A stretch of 64,000 nucleotides of DNA from a virus. The notes under the pieces are model-generated. The model was not told where the DNA came from. It saw only the letters and a program-made list of their open reading frames with translations, and searched no databases. Every line of letters begins with the position of its first letter. The stretch's first letter is position 1. The stretch covers positions 62,001 to 126,000 of IMG/VR virus record IMGVR_UViG_3300008997_002311; one strand, written 5' to 3'. The translations under genes and the position numbers were made by a program. Below are positions 1-8,581 of the stretch, one piece after another.

Positions 1-1567
1 AAACACTTTTATAAAGCACCGCGCGACTAAAAGAAAAGAAATTTTAGCTAGTTTTTTAGATTTGAATATATTCGAAACTATTTTGAACAACGCAAAAGAA
101 GACTCTATTCATATTAAGGCTTTACTAGACAAATCTCCTGAAAGAGAGTGGAACACTCTTATATTAGAAAAGGGCTTGATTTTAAAAAGTCTAAAAGAAG
201 AGAGGCTGAAAATCGATTCTGATTTAGCTTCTGCAAATTCTAAAATTCAAGAAATAAAAGTTGAATCAGCATCTTCTTTTTCTGAAATCATAACAGAAGC
301 TGATTTAACTAAATCAGAAAGCGAGATATCTGAAAATAGAGAACGAATTTCTGAGCTAAATTCAGCTGTAGAAACTAACCAGATAACTCTGGACAATCTC
401 GATGCAAAATTAACTAAAATAGATCAACTAAAGAACCAGTTCCCAATTGATCAATTAAAAGAAAAATATGGAGCTCAACTTGAGCTAGAAAAGACTTTAT
501 TGGTTTTGGAGGGTAGTCTAGATCAAGAAAAATCTACTTTAAAAAATAAGAGAGACTCTATCTCGCTTTTAGACCAAGTTCCCTGTGGAGATAAGTTTCC
601 AACATGCAAATTTATTAAAAGATCTCATCTCGACAAAAGTCTAATTGAAGAACAAGTTAATTTAGTAGAAAATATAGAGAAGCAAATCCAATCAGCGAAA
701 AAAGCTTTTTCTATATTGCTTGACGAAGATTTAAAGTCTAAAATTGATAAATACCAAAACCTTTTAGAAAAAGAGAGTAATTTCAAAATAGAAAGATCTA
801 CGTTAGAAGCTAAATCTAGAGAGGCAGAATCTGCAAAAGATAGAATTTCTTTGCTTATATTAGAATTAGAAAAAGAGTATGAAAGTCTAAAATCTAGAGT
901 GGATATGTCAGATAAATCTGAGAGGATTAATTCTATAAAAATAGAGCTTATGAAACTCGAAAAAACAGCTAGAGATTTAGACGCTCAAAGAATAAGTACA
1001 AGTGAATCTATCGGACTAACGACTTCAGAGCTAGCTAAGCTAAAAGAAGAAAAAACTAGCTATGAAAATCTATTGATGGAGTGGAGGATATACGAAATTT
1101 TGATGAATGGCGTGAACAAAAAGGGCATACCACTTCATATTTTGACAATGCAGCTTCCTAAAATCAATAAAGAAATTGCAAAGATACTACATGGAGTTGT
1201 AGAGTTTACTGTTGAGCTTGAAGCTGACTTAAAATCAAATTCTATGGATGTTTTTATAAATTATGGAGACTCAAAGAGAATTATTGAATGCGCTTCAGGC
1301 ATGGAGAAAATGATATCCTCTATAGCTATTAGAGTGGCGTTAGTAAATGTTTCTTCTTTACCAAAGTGCGACACGTTTATAATTGATGAAGGATTCGGAG
1401 CTTTAGATGAAACTAACGTCGAAGCTTGTAATAGACTTCTTCAATCATTGAAAAAATGGTTTAAGAATATTTTAGTTATTTCTCACGTAGATGCTGTGAA
1501 AGATAGCGTAGATACTATTTTAGATATATTTTCAAAAGGTATTGATTCGCAGGTGATTCATGAATAA
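1..1567 (+). CDS. Recombination/repair ATPase large subunit, gp46/SbcC/Rad50-like (5' partial)
   Basis: SMC-like ATPase that with a gp47/SbcD nuclease would process DNA ends for recombination-dependent replication. The reading frame is open from base 2, upstream of a possible TTG at 62, and the leading residues (KRKEILASFLDL) look like the conserved SbcC segment before the coiled coil, so the gene starts outside the window and the Walker A domain is missing. Counting from 62, a long coiled coil (about 15-340) is interrupted by a hook-like cysteine pair C175/C182 (PCGDKFPTC). The C-terminal lobe has an ABC signature (ASGMEKM), Walker B (TFIIDEGFGALD) and an H-loop (ISHVD). The hook has six residues between the cysteines, not the usual CxxC. 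The 3' end overlaps the next gene by 8 nt. Confidence 0.9.
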   Translation, partial: NTFIKHRATKRKEILASFLDLNIFETILNNAKEDSIHIKALLDKSPEREWNTLILEKGLILKSLKEERLKIDSDLASANSKIQEIKVESASSFSEIITEADLTKSESEISENRERISELNSAVETNQITLDNLDAKLTKIDQLKNQFPIDQLKEKYGAQLELEKTLLVLEGSLDQEKSTLKNKRDSISLLDQVPCGDKFPTCKFIKRSHLDKSLIEEQVNLVENIEKQIQSAKKAFSILLDEDLKSKIDKYQNLLEKESNFKIERSTLEAKSREAESAKDRISLLILELEKEYESLKSRVDMSDKSERINSIKIELMKLEKTARDLDAQRISTSESIGLTTSELAKLKEEKTSYENLLMEWRIYEILMNGVNKKGIPLHILTMQLPKINKEIAKILHGVVEFTVELEADLKSNSMDVFINYGDSKRIIECASGMEKMISSIAIRVALVNVSSLPKCDTFIIDEGFGALDETNVEACNRLLQSLKKWFKNILVISHVDAVKDSVDTILDIFSKGIDSQVIHE

Positions 1568-1823
1568 ATTTGAATTTTTAAACATAGTAGACAAAACAAA
1601 CAAAGAAAATTTTATTCCTTTCGATTGTCCGGTTTGTCTTACTTTAATGAGAGATAATCATGATTGCTCTACGATTAATAAATATGGATGTTGCTCTCTT
1701 TGCGTAGACGAAGTAGTGTGGCCAAATAAGAAGCGCTGGGATCGAAATTGGAGGCCTGGCAAAAGAAAGAAGGCACAGATGAGAAAAAAACGATTAGAGT
1801 TGCCTAGTTATTATGTGAAGTAG
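1560..1823 (+). CDS. Small cysteine-rich, probable zinc-binding protein
   Basis: An 87-residue protein of unknown function. The middle holds CPVC, a following cysteine, a CC pair and a CVDE segment, the spacing of a small zinc finger or ribbon. The C-terminus is very basic (WRPGKRKKAQMRKKR), which suggests nucleic-acid binding. ATG overlaps the end of the gp46-like gene by 8 nt, so translational coupling is likely. A zinc site and DNA or RNA binding are inferences from composition; I do not recognise the family. Confidence 0.7.
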   Translation: MNKFEFLNIVDKTNKENFIPFDCPVCLTLMRDNHDCSTINKYGCCSLCVDEVVWPNKKRWDRNWRPGKRKKAQMRKKRLELPSYYVK

Positions 1824-1834
1824 AGGATTACAAA

Positions 1835-2206
1835 ATGCTTTCAATTCAACAAACCAATGTACTCGGACAGATTTTAGAAACTTCTTGGGGTAAGAGTAGC
1901 CAAACTTATAGCTGTAAAGCTAATTTAGTTGGAGAAAATACTCTTAGAGTAATGTTTAGCACGATAGTGTATTTAGCATCAGAGCGAGGAATGGAAGTTC
2001 AAATTCCAAGAGTTGCCGAAGAAGCAAATGAACGAATCGCGGGACTCATATCAAACTGTAAACAACAGTATAAAGATATTTCAGGCGAAGCTTTAGGACT
2101 AAAAGAAGAATCTCAAAGAGACAGTGTAGAGCTAGTTCAAGCATCTTCAGTAAATCCCCGTCGAGTAGCGCTCTATAGAAAATTTGTAGATTTTTCCATA
2201 AGCTAA
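1835..2206 (+). CDS. Hypothetical phage protein before terminase
   Basis: A 123-residue mixed alpha/beta protein with no motif I recognise. It starts at ATG with an upstream GAGG (agaggattacaaaATG), 11 nt after the previous stop, and ends 16 nt before the terminase start, so it is probably co-transcribed with it. The N-terminal half (residues 20-60) looks like beta strands and the C-terminal half is helical and charged. Small proteins next to TerL are sometimes small terminase subunits, but nothing here shows a DNA-binding fold, so that role is not assigned. Confidence 0.65.
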   Translation: MLSIQQTNVLGQILETSWGKSSQTYSCKANLVGENTLRVMFSTIVYLASERGMEVQIPRVAEEANERIAGLISNCKQQYKDISGEALGLKEESQRDSVELVQASSVNPRRVALYRKFVDFSIS

Positions 2207-2222
2207 CTAACGATGGGTAGAG

Positions 2223-3818
2223 ATGGCTCCGCAAAATAAAAAAAGACAAGTTAAAGAAATAATAAAGTGCGGAAAAGACCCTCTTTACTTCATTAACACT
2301 TATGTCAAAATTCAGCATCCTTTGCGAGGGACTATAGATTTTAAAACGTACCCTTTTCAAAATGATTGCGTTAATGATTTTGTTGAACACAGGTTCAACG
2401 TTGTTTTAAAGTCTAGACAGCTCGGCTTATCTACTCTTGCGGCAGCTTACGCCGCTTGGTTAGCTTTATTCTATAAAGATAAAAATGTCTTAATTATTGC
2501 GACAAAATTAAGCGTGGCTATGAACTTTATTAAAAAAGTTAAAACAGCTATGCGGGGATTACCTCCATGGTTAGTTTTGCCAGAGATAACTGGAAACAAT
2601 AAGCAGAGCGTAGAATTTAGTAATGGCTCACAAATAAAAGCTGTTCCAACTTCCGAAGACGCTGGTAGATCTGAAGCGTTATCACTGCTTATCGTAGATG
2701 AGGCTGCATTTGTTAGAAATTTTGATGAGCTTTGGATGGGGCTATATCCCACTTTGTCCACTGGCGGTAGAGCAATAATACTTTCGACACCAAATGGCGT
2801 GGGAGGACAATATTATGATCTTTATATTAAGGCCGAATCTAAAGAGAATGAATTTAACCCTATAAAACTTCAATGGGACGTGCATCCGGAAAGAGACGAT
2901 GCATGGTTTGAAGAAGAGTGCAAAAACCTTTCCGACAAACAAGTCGCTCAAGAGCTGTTGTGTGATTTTGCTGCTTCTGGAGAAACATTTTTAAAAGCAG
3001 AAGATGTAGAATATCTTCGATACATGGTAAAATCGCCCATGGAAAGATGGGGTCCTGAAATGGCTTGTTGGCAATGGAAATATTCTCTTACTGATCACGA
3101 TTATATCATTTCCGCAGATGTTTCTAGGGGAGACTCTAAAGACTATTCAGCTTTTCATGTTATAGACACTAATGAATCTGAAATAGTTTGCGAATTTAAA
3201 GGAAAAATCCCGCCAGACCAATTTGGAATATTGTTAGTTGAAGCTGGAAAAAGATTTAACAACGCCGTGATCTGTCCAGAGTCTAATACATACGGTTATG
3301 CAGTTTTAGTTAAATTAAAAGAACTTGGATACACCAACATATATTTTGCAAAAGAGAAAGAAAAATATGACGTCTTATATGGAAATGGAAGCATCGGCAA
3401 AGCTGGTTTTTCTACCCAGGGTAATAACCGTGGAAAAATTCTTACTCGTCTAGAAGAAGTTTTAAGAAACAAGCAGATAAAAATATATTCTTCCAGATTT
3501 TATGAAGAGATGAAAACTTTTATTTGGAAAAACAATAAAGCGCAAGCTATGCGTGATAAAAACGATGATCTAGTTATGGCTTTAGCTATAGGGTTATGGC
3601 TTTATGACACCAGTGAAGCCTTCAACAAACAGAGTGTCGATCTCAACCAAGCAATGCTTCAAGCTATGGGCGTGATGAGTAATGCTCCAAAGGGCATTTT
3701 AGATCCTAAGCTTAAAACAGTCAATCAAATCAATCCATTTAAGCCAGTCATTTTAGATGAAGCTGATATGGAAGATGACGAAAAAAAGCCATATAGTTTT
3801 GGCTGGCTGTTGAAATAG
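2223..3818 (+). CDS. Terminase large subunit, gp17-like
   Basis: ATP-driven DNA packaging motor and headful nuclease (531 aa). The ATPase domain shows a Walker A-type loop at 64-71 (SRQLGLST), Walker B at 155-160 (LLIVDE) and the coupling motif ILSTPNG near 186-192. The RNase H-like nuclease domain shows its first acidic residue at D299 (SADVSRGD), E353 in CPESNTYGY and D448/D449 in KNDDLVMA. Length and motif order fit T4 gp17-type terminases. No small terminase subunit is recognisable nearby. A 16-bp palindrome and a late-promoter-like motif separate it from the portal gene. Confidence 0.95.
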   Translation: MAPQNKKRQVKEIIKCGKDPLYFINTYVKIQHPLRGTIDFKTYPFQNDCVNDFVEHRFNVVLKSRQLGLSTLAAAYAAWLALFYKDKNVLIIATKLSVAMNFIKKVKTAMRGLPPWLVLPEITGNNKQSVEFSNGSQIKAVPTSEDAGRSEALSLLIVDEAAFVRNFDELWMGLYPTLSTGGRAIILSTPNGVGGQYYDLYIKAESKENEFNPIKLQWDVHPERDDAWFEEECKNLSDKQVAQELLCDFAASGETFLKAEDVEYLRYMVKSPMERWGPEMACWQWKYSLTDHDYIISADVSRGDSKDYSAFHVIDTNESEIVCEFKGKIPPDQFGILLVEAGKRFNNAVICPESNTYGYAVLVKLKELGYTNIYFAKEKEKYDVLYGNGSIGKAGFSTQGNNRGKILTRLEEVLRNKQIKIYSSRFYEEMKTFIWKNNKAQAMRDKNDDLVMALAIGLWLYDTSEAFNKQSVDLNQAMLQAMGVMSNAPKGILDPKLKTVNQINPFKPVILDEADMEDDEKKPYSFGWLLK

Positions 3819-3834
3819 TTTATTCTAGAATAAA
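3819..3834. other. 16-bp perfect palindrome between terminase and portal genes
   Basis: TTTATTCTAGAATAAA is a perfect inverted repeat lying just after the terminase stop and 6 nt before the TATTTAT motif of the portal gene. It could be a protein-binding site or a weak hairpin. It has no T tract of terminator quality. Confidence 0.4.
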
Positions 3835-3840
3835 AATGAA

Positions 3841-3847
3841 TATTTAT
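3841..3847 (+). promoter_or_regulatory. Putative late promoter motif (portal)
   Basis: TATTTAT preceded by ATGAA, 25 nt before the portal ATG. The 14-nt string AAATGAATATTTAT is identical before the first sheath gene. T4 late promoters are a single TATAAATA box at -10; assignment here rests on recurrence, not on a known sigma factor. Confidence 0.5.
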
Positions 3848-3872
3848 TGTAAGAACAAGAGTGATATAGAAA

Positions 3873-5873
3873 ATGGCTGATAACTCACCAAGTTTATTTA
3901 GAAGATTAACTGCTCTTTTTAGAGCTGGTCCGTCTATTAAAAGAAGAATAAAGTCTTTTGATGGTAAAAATCCTGGACCCGCGAGTTCTTTACAGCAGTT
4001 TAGGAAATCACATAGCGACATATACACAAATACAATGTCCGCATATGGGTCTTTTGACAGGATGGCAAGATATTCTGATTTTTCAGAAATGGAAGCCACT
4101 CCAGAGATTTCTTCTGCTTTAGACATATATTCAGAAGAAACTGCATCAGTAGACGATAAAGGGAATGTACTCCACATATATTCTGAAAATAGAAAAATAA
4201 GAGAGCTATTGTTTACTCTTTTTTATGATACTCTGAATTTAGATTTTAATCTTCCAATGTGGGTTAGAAATTTATGTAAGTACGGAGATTTTTTCTTGTT
4301 TAACGATGTTTCTCCTGAGTTTGGTGTAATAGCTTGCTATCCAATTCCAATCTCTGAAATAGAAAGAGAAGAAGGTTACGATCCTGAAAATCCAGGAGCG
4401 GTTAGGTTTCGCTGGATGACGCAAGGAAATCAGATTCTTGAAAATTGGCAAATCACCCACTTTCGCTTACTTGGCAACGACGCGTTTCTTCCATACGGCT
4501 CTAGCGTATTAGAGTCAGCTCGAAGAATTTGGAGACAGTTGATTCTCATCGAAGATGCGATGTTAGTTTATCGTATCATACGCGCACCTGAGCGCCGTGT
4601 ATTTAAAATTGACGTAGGAAATGTTCCACCGGAAAATGTGGCCGAATATCTTGAGCAAGCTAAAACTTCTCTTAAGAGAGAGCCAGTTGTTAATAAATCG
4701 GATGGCAGAGTAGATCTCAGATATAACCCTCTTTCCGTGGATGAGGATTACTTCATCCCGGTTCGCGGAGGTGACTCAGGGACCGATATATCTTCTCTGG
4801 CTGGAGGACAAAACACGTCAGCTATTGAAGATGTAGAGTATATTCAAAAGAAATTATTTGCAGCTCTTAAAATTCCAAAAGCATATCTTGGATATGACGA
4901 AGAAATAGGGTCAAAAGCAACGTTGGCTCAAGAAGATATAAGATTTAGTAGGACAATTCAAAGAATTCAAAAAACGGTTATATCAGAGTTGAATAAGCTT
5001 GCAATGATTCATCTTTATTCTCATGGATTTACTGGCGATGATTTGGTAGATTTTGACTTAAAACTCTCTAACCCCTCAAGCATAGCCCAGCAACAGAAAC
5101 TAGAACTAATTTCTCAAAAATTCGACATTGCTGGAAAAGTGCCAGAAGGAATGTTGGATAAAGATTGGGTTAGAAAAAATGTTTTAGGTCTTACTAATGA
5201 AGAAATAGCATTAGTGGAAGAGGGAAGAGCAAATGACAAAAAGAGAGACGCAGAACTTGAAGCTTCGGGTGGAGAGGGCGGTGGTGACGACGCTGGTGGC
5301 GGAGATGAAGGCGGAGATGAAGGTGGCTTATTCGCAGCTGATCAAGTAGTTGGTGATGTACTAGATGGTAACGTCCTCCCAATAGGAGTTTCTCCACTTC
5401 CAGAAGCAGATTCAATAAATGAAGATGACGATGAAGATGACGATGAAGATGACGATGAAATTATAAAGTTTTCTTTAGATGATGAATCAGGACCAGCTCG
5501 TGTAGACAACATGGTTAAAAATATATGGAATGAACCTATAAAAAAATCTAGATCTTCTAAATCGCAAAGATTGCATTCTCCAGATTTTAAATCTATGACC
5601 GGAGTAGGGTCTTCTACAAGGAAGAGGGATTCTATGAACAGCCCTTACGATTCTGAATTTTTTAAAAATCCTTTTGGCGAAAACATGAATTCAGAAGTAT
5701 CGACACTTTTAGATCATAGCGTAAATGCGCCGAGAATGGATGCTTCTATGAAAGATGTTATAAGTAACCTTTCAAATATTATAGATAATCATAGTAGGGG
5801 TCTTCTTTCTGAACAAGATGACTCTGCTTTAGAATTTGATCTAGAAGATTTAAACGAAATGGATGAAGGATAA
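3873..5873 (+). CDS. Portal protein, gp20-like
   Basis: Forms the dodecameric head vertex ring through which DNA passes; docks terminase and later the neck. The 666-residue protein has the N-terminal segment typical of T4-type portals (residues about 55-85, YSDFSEMEATPEISSALDIY), followed by the wing/stem/crown region. The C-terminal part is unusual: a Gly/Asp/Glu-rich stretch near 464-484 and an aspartate/glutamate run at about 517-530 encoded by a 12-nt tandem repeat, both presumably disordered. T4 gp20 is 524 residues, so about 140 residues of extra C-terminal tail are present. Confidence 0.93.
   Translation: MADNSPSLFRRLTALFRAGPSIKRRIKSFDGKNPGPASSLQQFRKSHSDIYTNTMSAYGSFDRMARYSDFSEMEATPEISSALDIYSEETASVDDKGNVLHIYSENRKIRELLFTLFYDTLNLDFNLPMWVRNLCKYGDFFLFNDVSPEFGVIACYPIPISEIEREEGYDPENPGAVRFRWMTQGNQILENWQITHFRLLGNDAFLPYGSSVLESARRIWRQLILIEDAMLVYRIIRAPERRVFKIDVGNVPPENVAEYLEQAKTSLKREPVVNKSDGRVDLRYNPLSVDEDYFIPVRGGDSGTDISSLAGGQNTSAIEDVEYIQKKLFAALKIPKAYLGYDEEIGSKATLAQEDIRFSRTIQRIQKTVISELNKLAMIHLYSHGFTGDDLVDFDLKLSNPSSIAQQQKLELISQKFDIAGKVPEGMLDKDWVRKNVLGLTNEEIALVEEGRANDKKRDAELEASGGEGGGDDAGGGDEGGDEGGLFAADQVVGDVLDGNVLPIGVSPLPEADSINEDDDEDDDEDDDEIIKFSLDDESGPARVDNMVKNIWNEPIKKSRSSKSQRLHSPDFKSMTGVGSSTRKRDSMNSPYDSEFFKNPFGENMNSEVSTLLDHSVNAPRMDASMKDVISNLSNIIDNHSRGLLSEQDDSALEFDLEDLNEMDEG
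5421..5459 (+). repeat. 12-nt tandem repeat (3 copies) in portal gene
   Basis: The unit GAAGATGACGAT is repeated three times from 5421, encoding an EDDD acidic run. It is an in-frame low-complexity expansion in the portal tail and not a mobile element. Confidence 0.85.
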
Positions 5874-5874
5874 A

Positions 5875-6714
5875 ATGCCGAAGCATAATAAAAAAAGAAA
5901 TGTTGGAATTATCTATGAACAACTACTTTCTTCTCTATCACGCGCTTTAGTAGAGGGCAAAAATGGAGAAGTTAAAATAGTAAAAGGAATCATTGATAAA
6001 CACTTCAAGCCTGGAACAGAGCTCTATAAAGAGTTTAGGCTTTTTCAAGCTATGGTTAAAACAAAGGTGCCTCGAGAGTCTTTAGCTATTAAAATATTAG
6101 GAGAGGCAAAAACAGCTTCTGTTAATAGAAATGCAAAAAAACTCCAAAGAGAAAAATCTATGTTGATAAAAGACATAAATTACAAAATGGGCAATTCTAA
6201 TTTTTATAACCAGAGAGTCCAAGAATATAAAGAATACGCAACCGTTCAAAATCTTTTAAACTTGTGGGAAAAAGGTGAGGCGGGATCGCTACAAGAAGCC
6301 ATCAGATATGAATCTTTAGTGCAGGACATGCTTCTAAGAGAAGAAGACCAGCATAATTTCGAAGATGAAAAAACTGAAGATGTAAATAAGCTAACTGTGA
6401 AAATAATGTTAGAAAAATTTAATAAAAAATATGATTCTAGCTTAAATCAAATGCAAACAAAAATAATTAAAGAATACGTTTTTTGTTCTGGAGAAAATTC
6501 TTTAAAGAGTTTATTAAACGAAGTAAAAATTGCTGCCATGCACGAAATATCCCAAGTTCCAAATTCGCATAGCAATAAGGTCATTTGTGAAAAAGTTAAC
6601 AAAGTTAAAAATAACATTTCTAGATTAGACGAAAATATTCATGATGACGAAAATATTTCTAGATTCTTGTTGCTTTCTAAACTTTCAGAAGAACTTAAGG
6701 AGGATTCAGTATGA
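5875..6714 (+). CDS. Conserved head-cluster protein of unknown function
   Basis: A 279-residue, lysine-rich, mostly helical protein between portal and prohead protease. The reading frame also allows ATG at 5863 inside the portal gene, but the ATG at 5875 has AAGGA four nt upstream and is preferred. It begins MPKHNKKRNVGIIYEQLLSSLSR, a positively charged end followed by amphipathic helices. It ends in an ATGA overlap with the protease gene. Position suggests a role in prohead assembly, comparable to the small core genes between 20 and 21 in T4, but sequence does not prove it. Confidence 0.75.
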   Translation: MPKHNKKRNVGIIYEQLLSSLSRALVEGKNGEVKIVKGIIDKHFKPGTELYKEFRLFQAMVKTKVPRESLAIKILGEAKTASVNRNAKKLQREKSMLIKDINYKMGNSNFYNQRVQEYKEYATVQNLLNLWEKGEAGSLQEAIRYESLVQDMLLREEDQHNFEDEKTEDVNKLTVKIMLEKFNKKYDSSLNQMQTKIIKEYVFCSGENSLKSLLNEVKIAAMHEISQVPNSHSNKVICEKVNKVKNNISRLDENIHDDENISRFLLLSKLSEELKEDSV

Positions 6715-7322
6715 GCGATTCTAAATTACATTTGCTCACGAGTTGGACTCCGTTTGAATATACTGTAGATCAAATTAAAGAATCTAGAGAAAATAACGGC
6801 GGAAAAATTTTAATGCGAGGCGTACTTCAAAAGTCTGATACGCTTAATCAAAACGGCAGAGTCTATCCTCGCGTTATCTTAGATAGAGAAGTTAGAAACT
6901 ATCAAAAATTCATAGCAGAAAATCGAGCGCTTGGAGAGTGCGATCATCCCGACTCTTCAGTTGTCGAACTTAAAAACGTGTCTCACATAGTAAGAGAAGC
7001 TTATATGGACGGAGATATATGCTATGGAACTGTAGAGCTTTTAGATACTCCAGCTGGAAAAATACTCCAGAGTTTAGTCGAATCTGGAGTGACTTTAGGT
7101 ATATCATCTCGAGGAGTTGGATCTACTAAAAATGAGGGAGATCACCAAGTAGTTCAAGACGATTTTCAATTAATTTGCTGGGATTTCGTTAGTGAGCCTT
7201 CGACTCCAGGAGCTTTTATGATGCGTGAAGGTGTAGAAGTTAGAAGGTCTGATTTAAATAAGCATTTTAATAAAACAGATAGAATTGATAGAATATTTAA
7301 CGATATTTTAGATTGGGAGTAA
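6711..7322 (+). CDS. Prohead core protease, gp21-like (U9/S78 family)
   Basis: Serine protease that matures the prohead by cutting scaffold, capsid and internal proteins, in T4 after (I/L)xE. The 203-residue protein has the family start (GRVYPRVILDREV near 50-61), a probable catalytic His79 in ECDHPDSS and Ser132 in the GISSRGVGS loop. T4 gp21 is 212 residues, so the length agrees. It starts in an ATGA overlap with the preceding gene and is followed 3 nt later by the next. Candidate substrates in this window are the capsid proteins (LRE61/A62) and the short helical N-termini of several small proteins. Confidence 0.9.
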   Translation: MSDSKLHLLTSWTPFEYTVDQIKESRENNGGKILMRGVLQKSDTLNQNGRVYPRVILDREVRNYQKFIAENRALGECDHPDSSVVELKNVSHIVREAYMDGDICYGTVELLDTPAGKILQSLVESGVTLGISSRGVGSTKNEGDHQVVQDDFQLICWDFVSEPSTPGAFMMREGVEVRRSDLNKHFNKTDRIDRIFNDILDWE

Positions 7323-7325
7323 AAA

Positions 7326-7781
7326 ATGTCAAATTATAGAACTGGCCCCGGTTGGAACTTTGCGCCGGAATACCAGTGTTCTGGCACGCCTTTTGTAACA
7401 TCAAGCAATTATGATGAAATCAGCAGTAGTGGTGTGGTAAGTGTTAAGTTTCCAACTGTTACAAGATGGGTCCAAATTAGAAATATCGGCGCTAAAGAAT
7501 TAAGAGTTGGTTTTACCGAAAATGGAGTTGATGGAAGAGGCGGGTCTGTTTCAGGCTCAGCCGTTGAAGCACAGGGTAATAGCCGCAATTATTATATAAT
7601 ACCAACCGGCTCACTTGACGGAACTTCCACTGTTTTGTGGGAGCTTCGTTGCGATAAATTGTTTTTTACATCGGGTGAATCTGGCGGAACTGGATTTTCA
7701 TTGGTAGCTGGGCTTACTAATATTAGACCTTCAGAATTCTTTAAACTCACAGGATCCCTTGGTTTCCGAGGAGTTGGATAA
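7326..7781 (+). CDS. Beta-rich probable virion protein
   Basis: A 151-residue Gly/Ser/Thr-rich protein with alternating hydrophobic strands (for example VTRWVQIRNIGAKELRVGF at 44-62) and few charged residues, the profile of a beta-sandwich surface or decoration protein. It lies between protease and small head genes with 3 nt and 1 nt spacing, which suggests late expression and a head role. No family was recognised; decoration is an inference from composition and place. Confidence 0.65.
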   Translation: MSNYRTGPGWNFAPEYQCSGTPFVTSSNYDEISSSGVVSVKFPTVTRWVQIRNIGAKELRVGFTENGVDGRGGSVSGSAVEAQGNSRNYYIIPTGSLDGTSTVLWELRCDKLFFTSGESGGTGFSLVAGLTNIRPSEFFKLTGSLGFRGVG

Positions 7782-8212
7782 TGGCAAAAATTTCAAAATC
7801 TATGTTGAAGGGCATCGTAAAAGAGTGCTTGGTAGAAATTCTTGCAGAGGGCCTTCTTGCAGACAGCCCTGCTTCAAGTCTAAAAGAGTCTAGATCTAAA
7901 ACAAGAACCAAAGCCGGCTCTAAAAAATCAACCCCCACTACTCGAAGGCCCGCATTAGATCATATTAAAATGCAGAAAAGAGAAGAATCTATCAATCCGA
8001 TAGTACCAGATGTAAAAGATCCCATAATGGCGAGTATTTTTGCAGATACTGCTGCTAATACATTTCAAACACAAGTATTAGCTGAGACAAAAAATTCTAC
8101 CGCCCAAAGGATGACCCACGGCGATGCTGCAACTAAAGCAATGGCCCAAAATGACCCAATGGACATCTTTGACGGTGCAGATAATTGGGCAAAATTAGCG
8201 TTTGATAAGTAA
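7781..8212 (+). CDS. Probable internal head protein with capsid-targeting-like N-terminus
   Basis: A 143-residue basic protein starting in a TAATG overlap with the previous gene. Residues 8-21 (MLKGIVKECLVEIL) form an amphipathic helix followed by AE, giving LAE|G, an (I/L)xE site of the T4 prohead protease type. The remainder is disordered-looking: Ser/Lys/Thr-rich to about 60, then Ala/Asn/Asp-rich helices. The same N-terminal pattern occurs at 8270, 40657 and 56559. In T4, internal proteins are sent into the prohead by such a short cleaved N-terminus; this role is inferred here. Confidence 0.6.
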   Translation: MAKISKSMLKGIVKECLVEILAEGLLADSPASSLKESRSKTRTKAGSKKSTPTTRRPALDHIKMQKREESINPIVPDVKDPIMASIFADTAANTFQTQVLAETKNSTAQRMTHGDAATKAMAQNDPMDIFDGADNWAKLAFDK

Positions 8213-8269
8213 AAAAAACGCGGGAAGATGATAAGTAATAAGGAACAACCCCGTTCTAGGAGTTTTAAA

Positions 8270-8560
8270 ATGTCGAAAAGAAGAAGCACAAAGAAATTAA
8301 CACCATCCCTTTTAAGAAGATTGGTATTGCAAGAAAGAAAGAAAATGGTAGAGACTTCTGACCCAGTTGCGTCAGGAGTTGAAGATCCATCTTATGTTCA
8401 CGCTGAAGAAGTAGATGCCGACGAACTTGCAGGTAGTTTAGAGAAAGATTTAGACCATCTCAAAGCTCTTAAAATTAAGGAAGGCAAACTTAGACGCGAA
8501 CTTACTAAAGTTCACGAAGCAAGAAAGCGCCTTGGTCGAAGAGTACTTAAAGCACTTTAA
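8270..8560 (+). CDS. Small head-cluster protein with helical N-terminal tag
   Basis: A 96-residue, highly charged protein. An in-frame ATG at 8228 exists, but the ATG at 8270 has AGGAG seven nt upstream and is preferred. N-terminal LTPSLLRRLVLQERKKM resembles the tags at 7781, 40657 and 56559 and contains LQE|R. The second half (about 50-96) is a predicted basic coiled coil (LEKDLDHLKALKIKEGKLRR). Scaffold-associated or internal head protein is the likely role from position; not proven. Confidence 0.6.
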   Translation: MSKRRSTKKLTPSLLRRLVLQERKKMVETSDPVASGVEDPSYVHAEEVDADELAGSLEKDLDHLKALKIKEGKLRRELTKVHEARKRLGRRVLKAL

Positions 8561-8581
8561 TATTTTTTCAGGAGAAAACAA

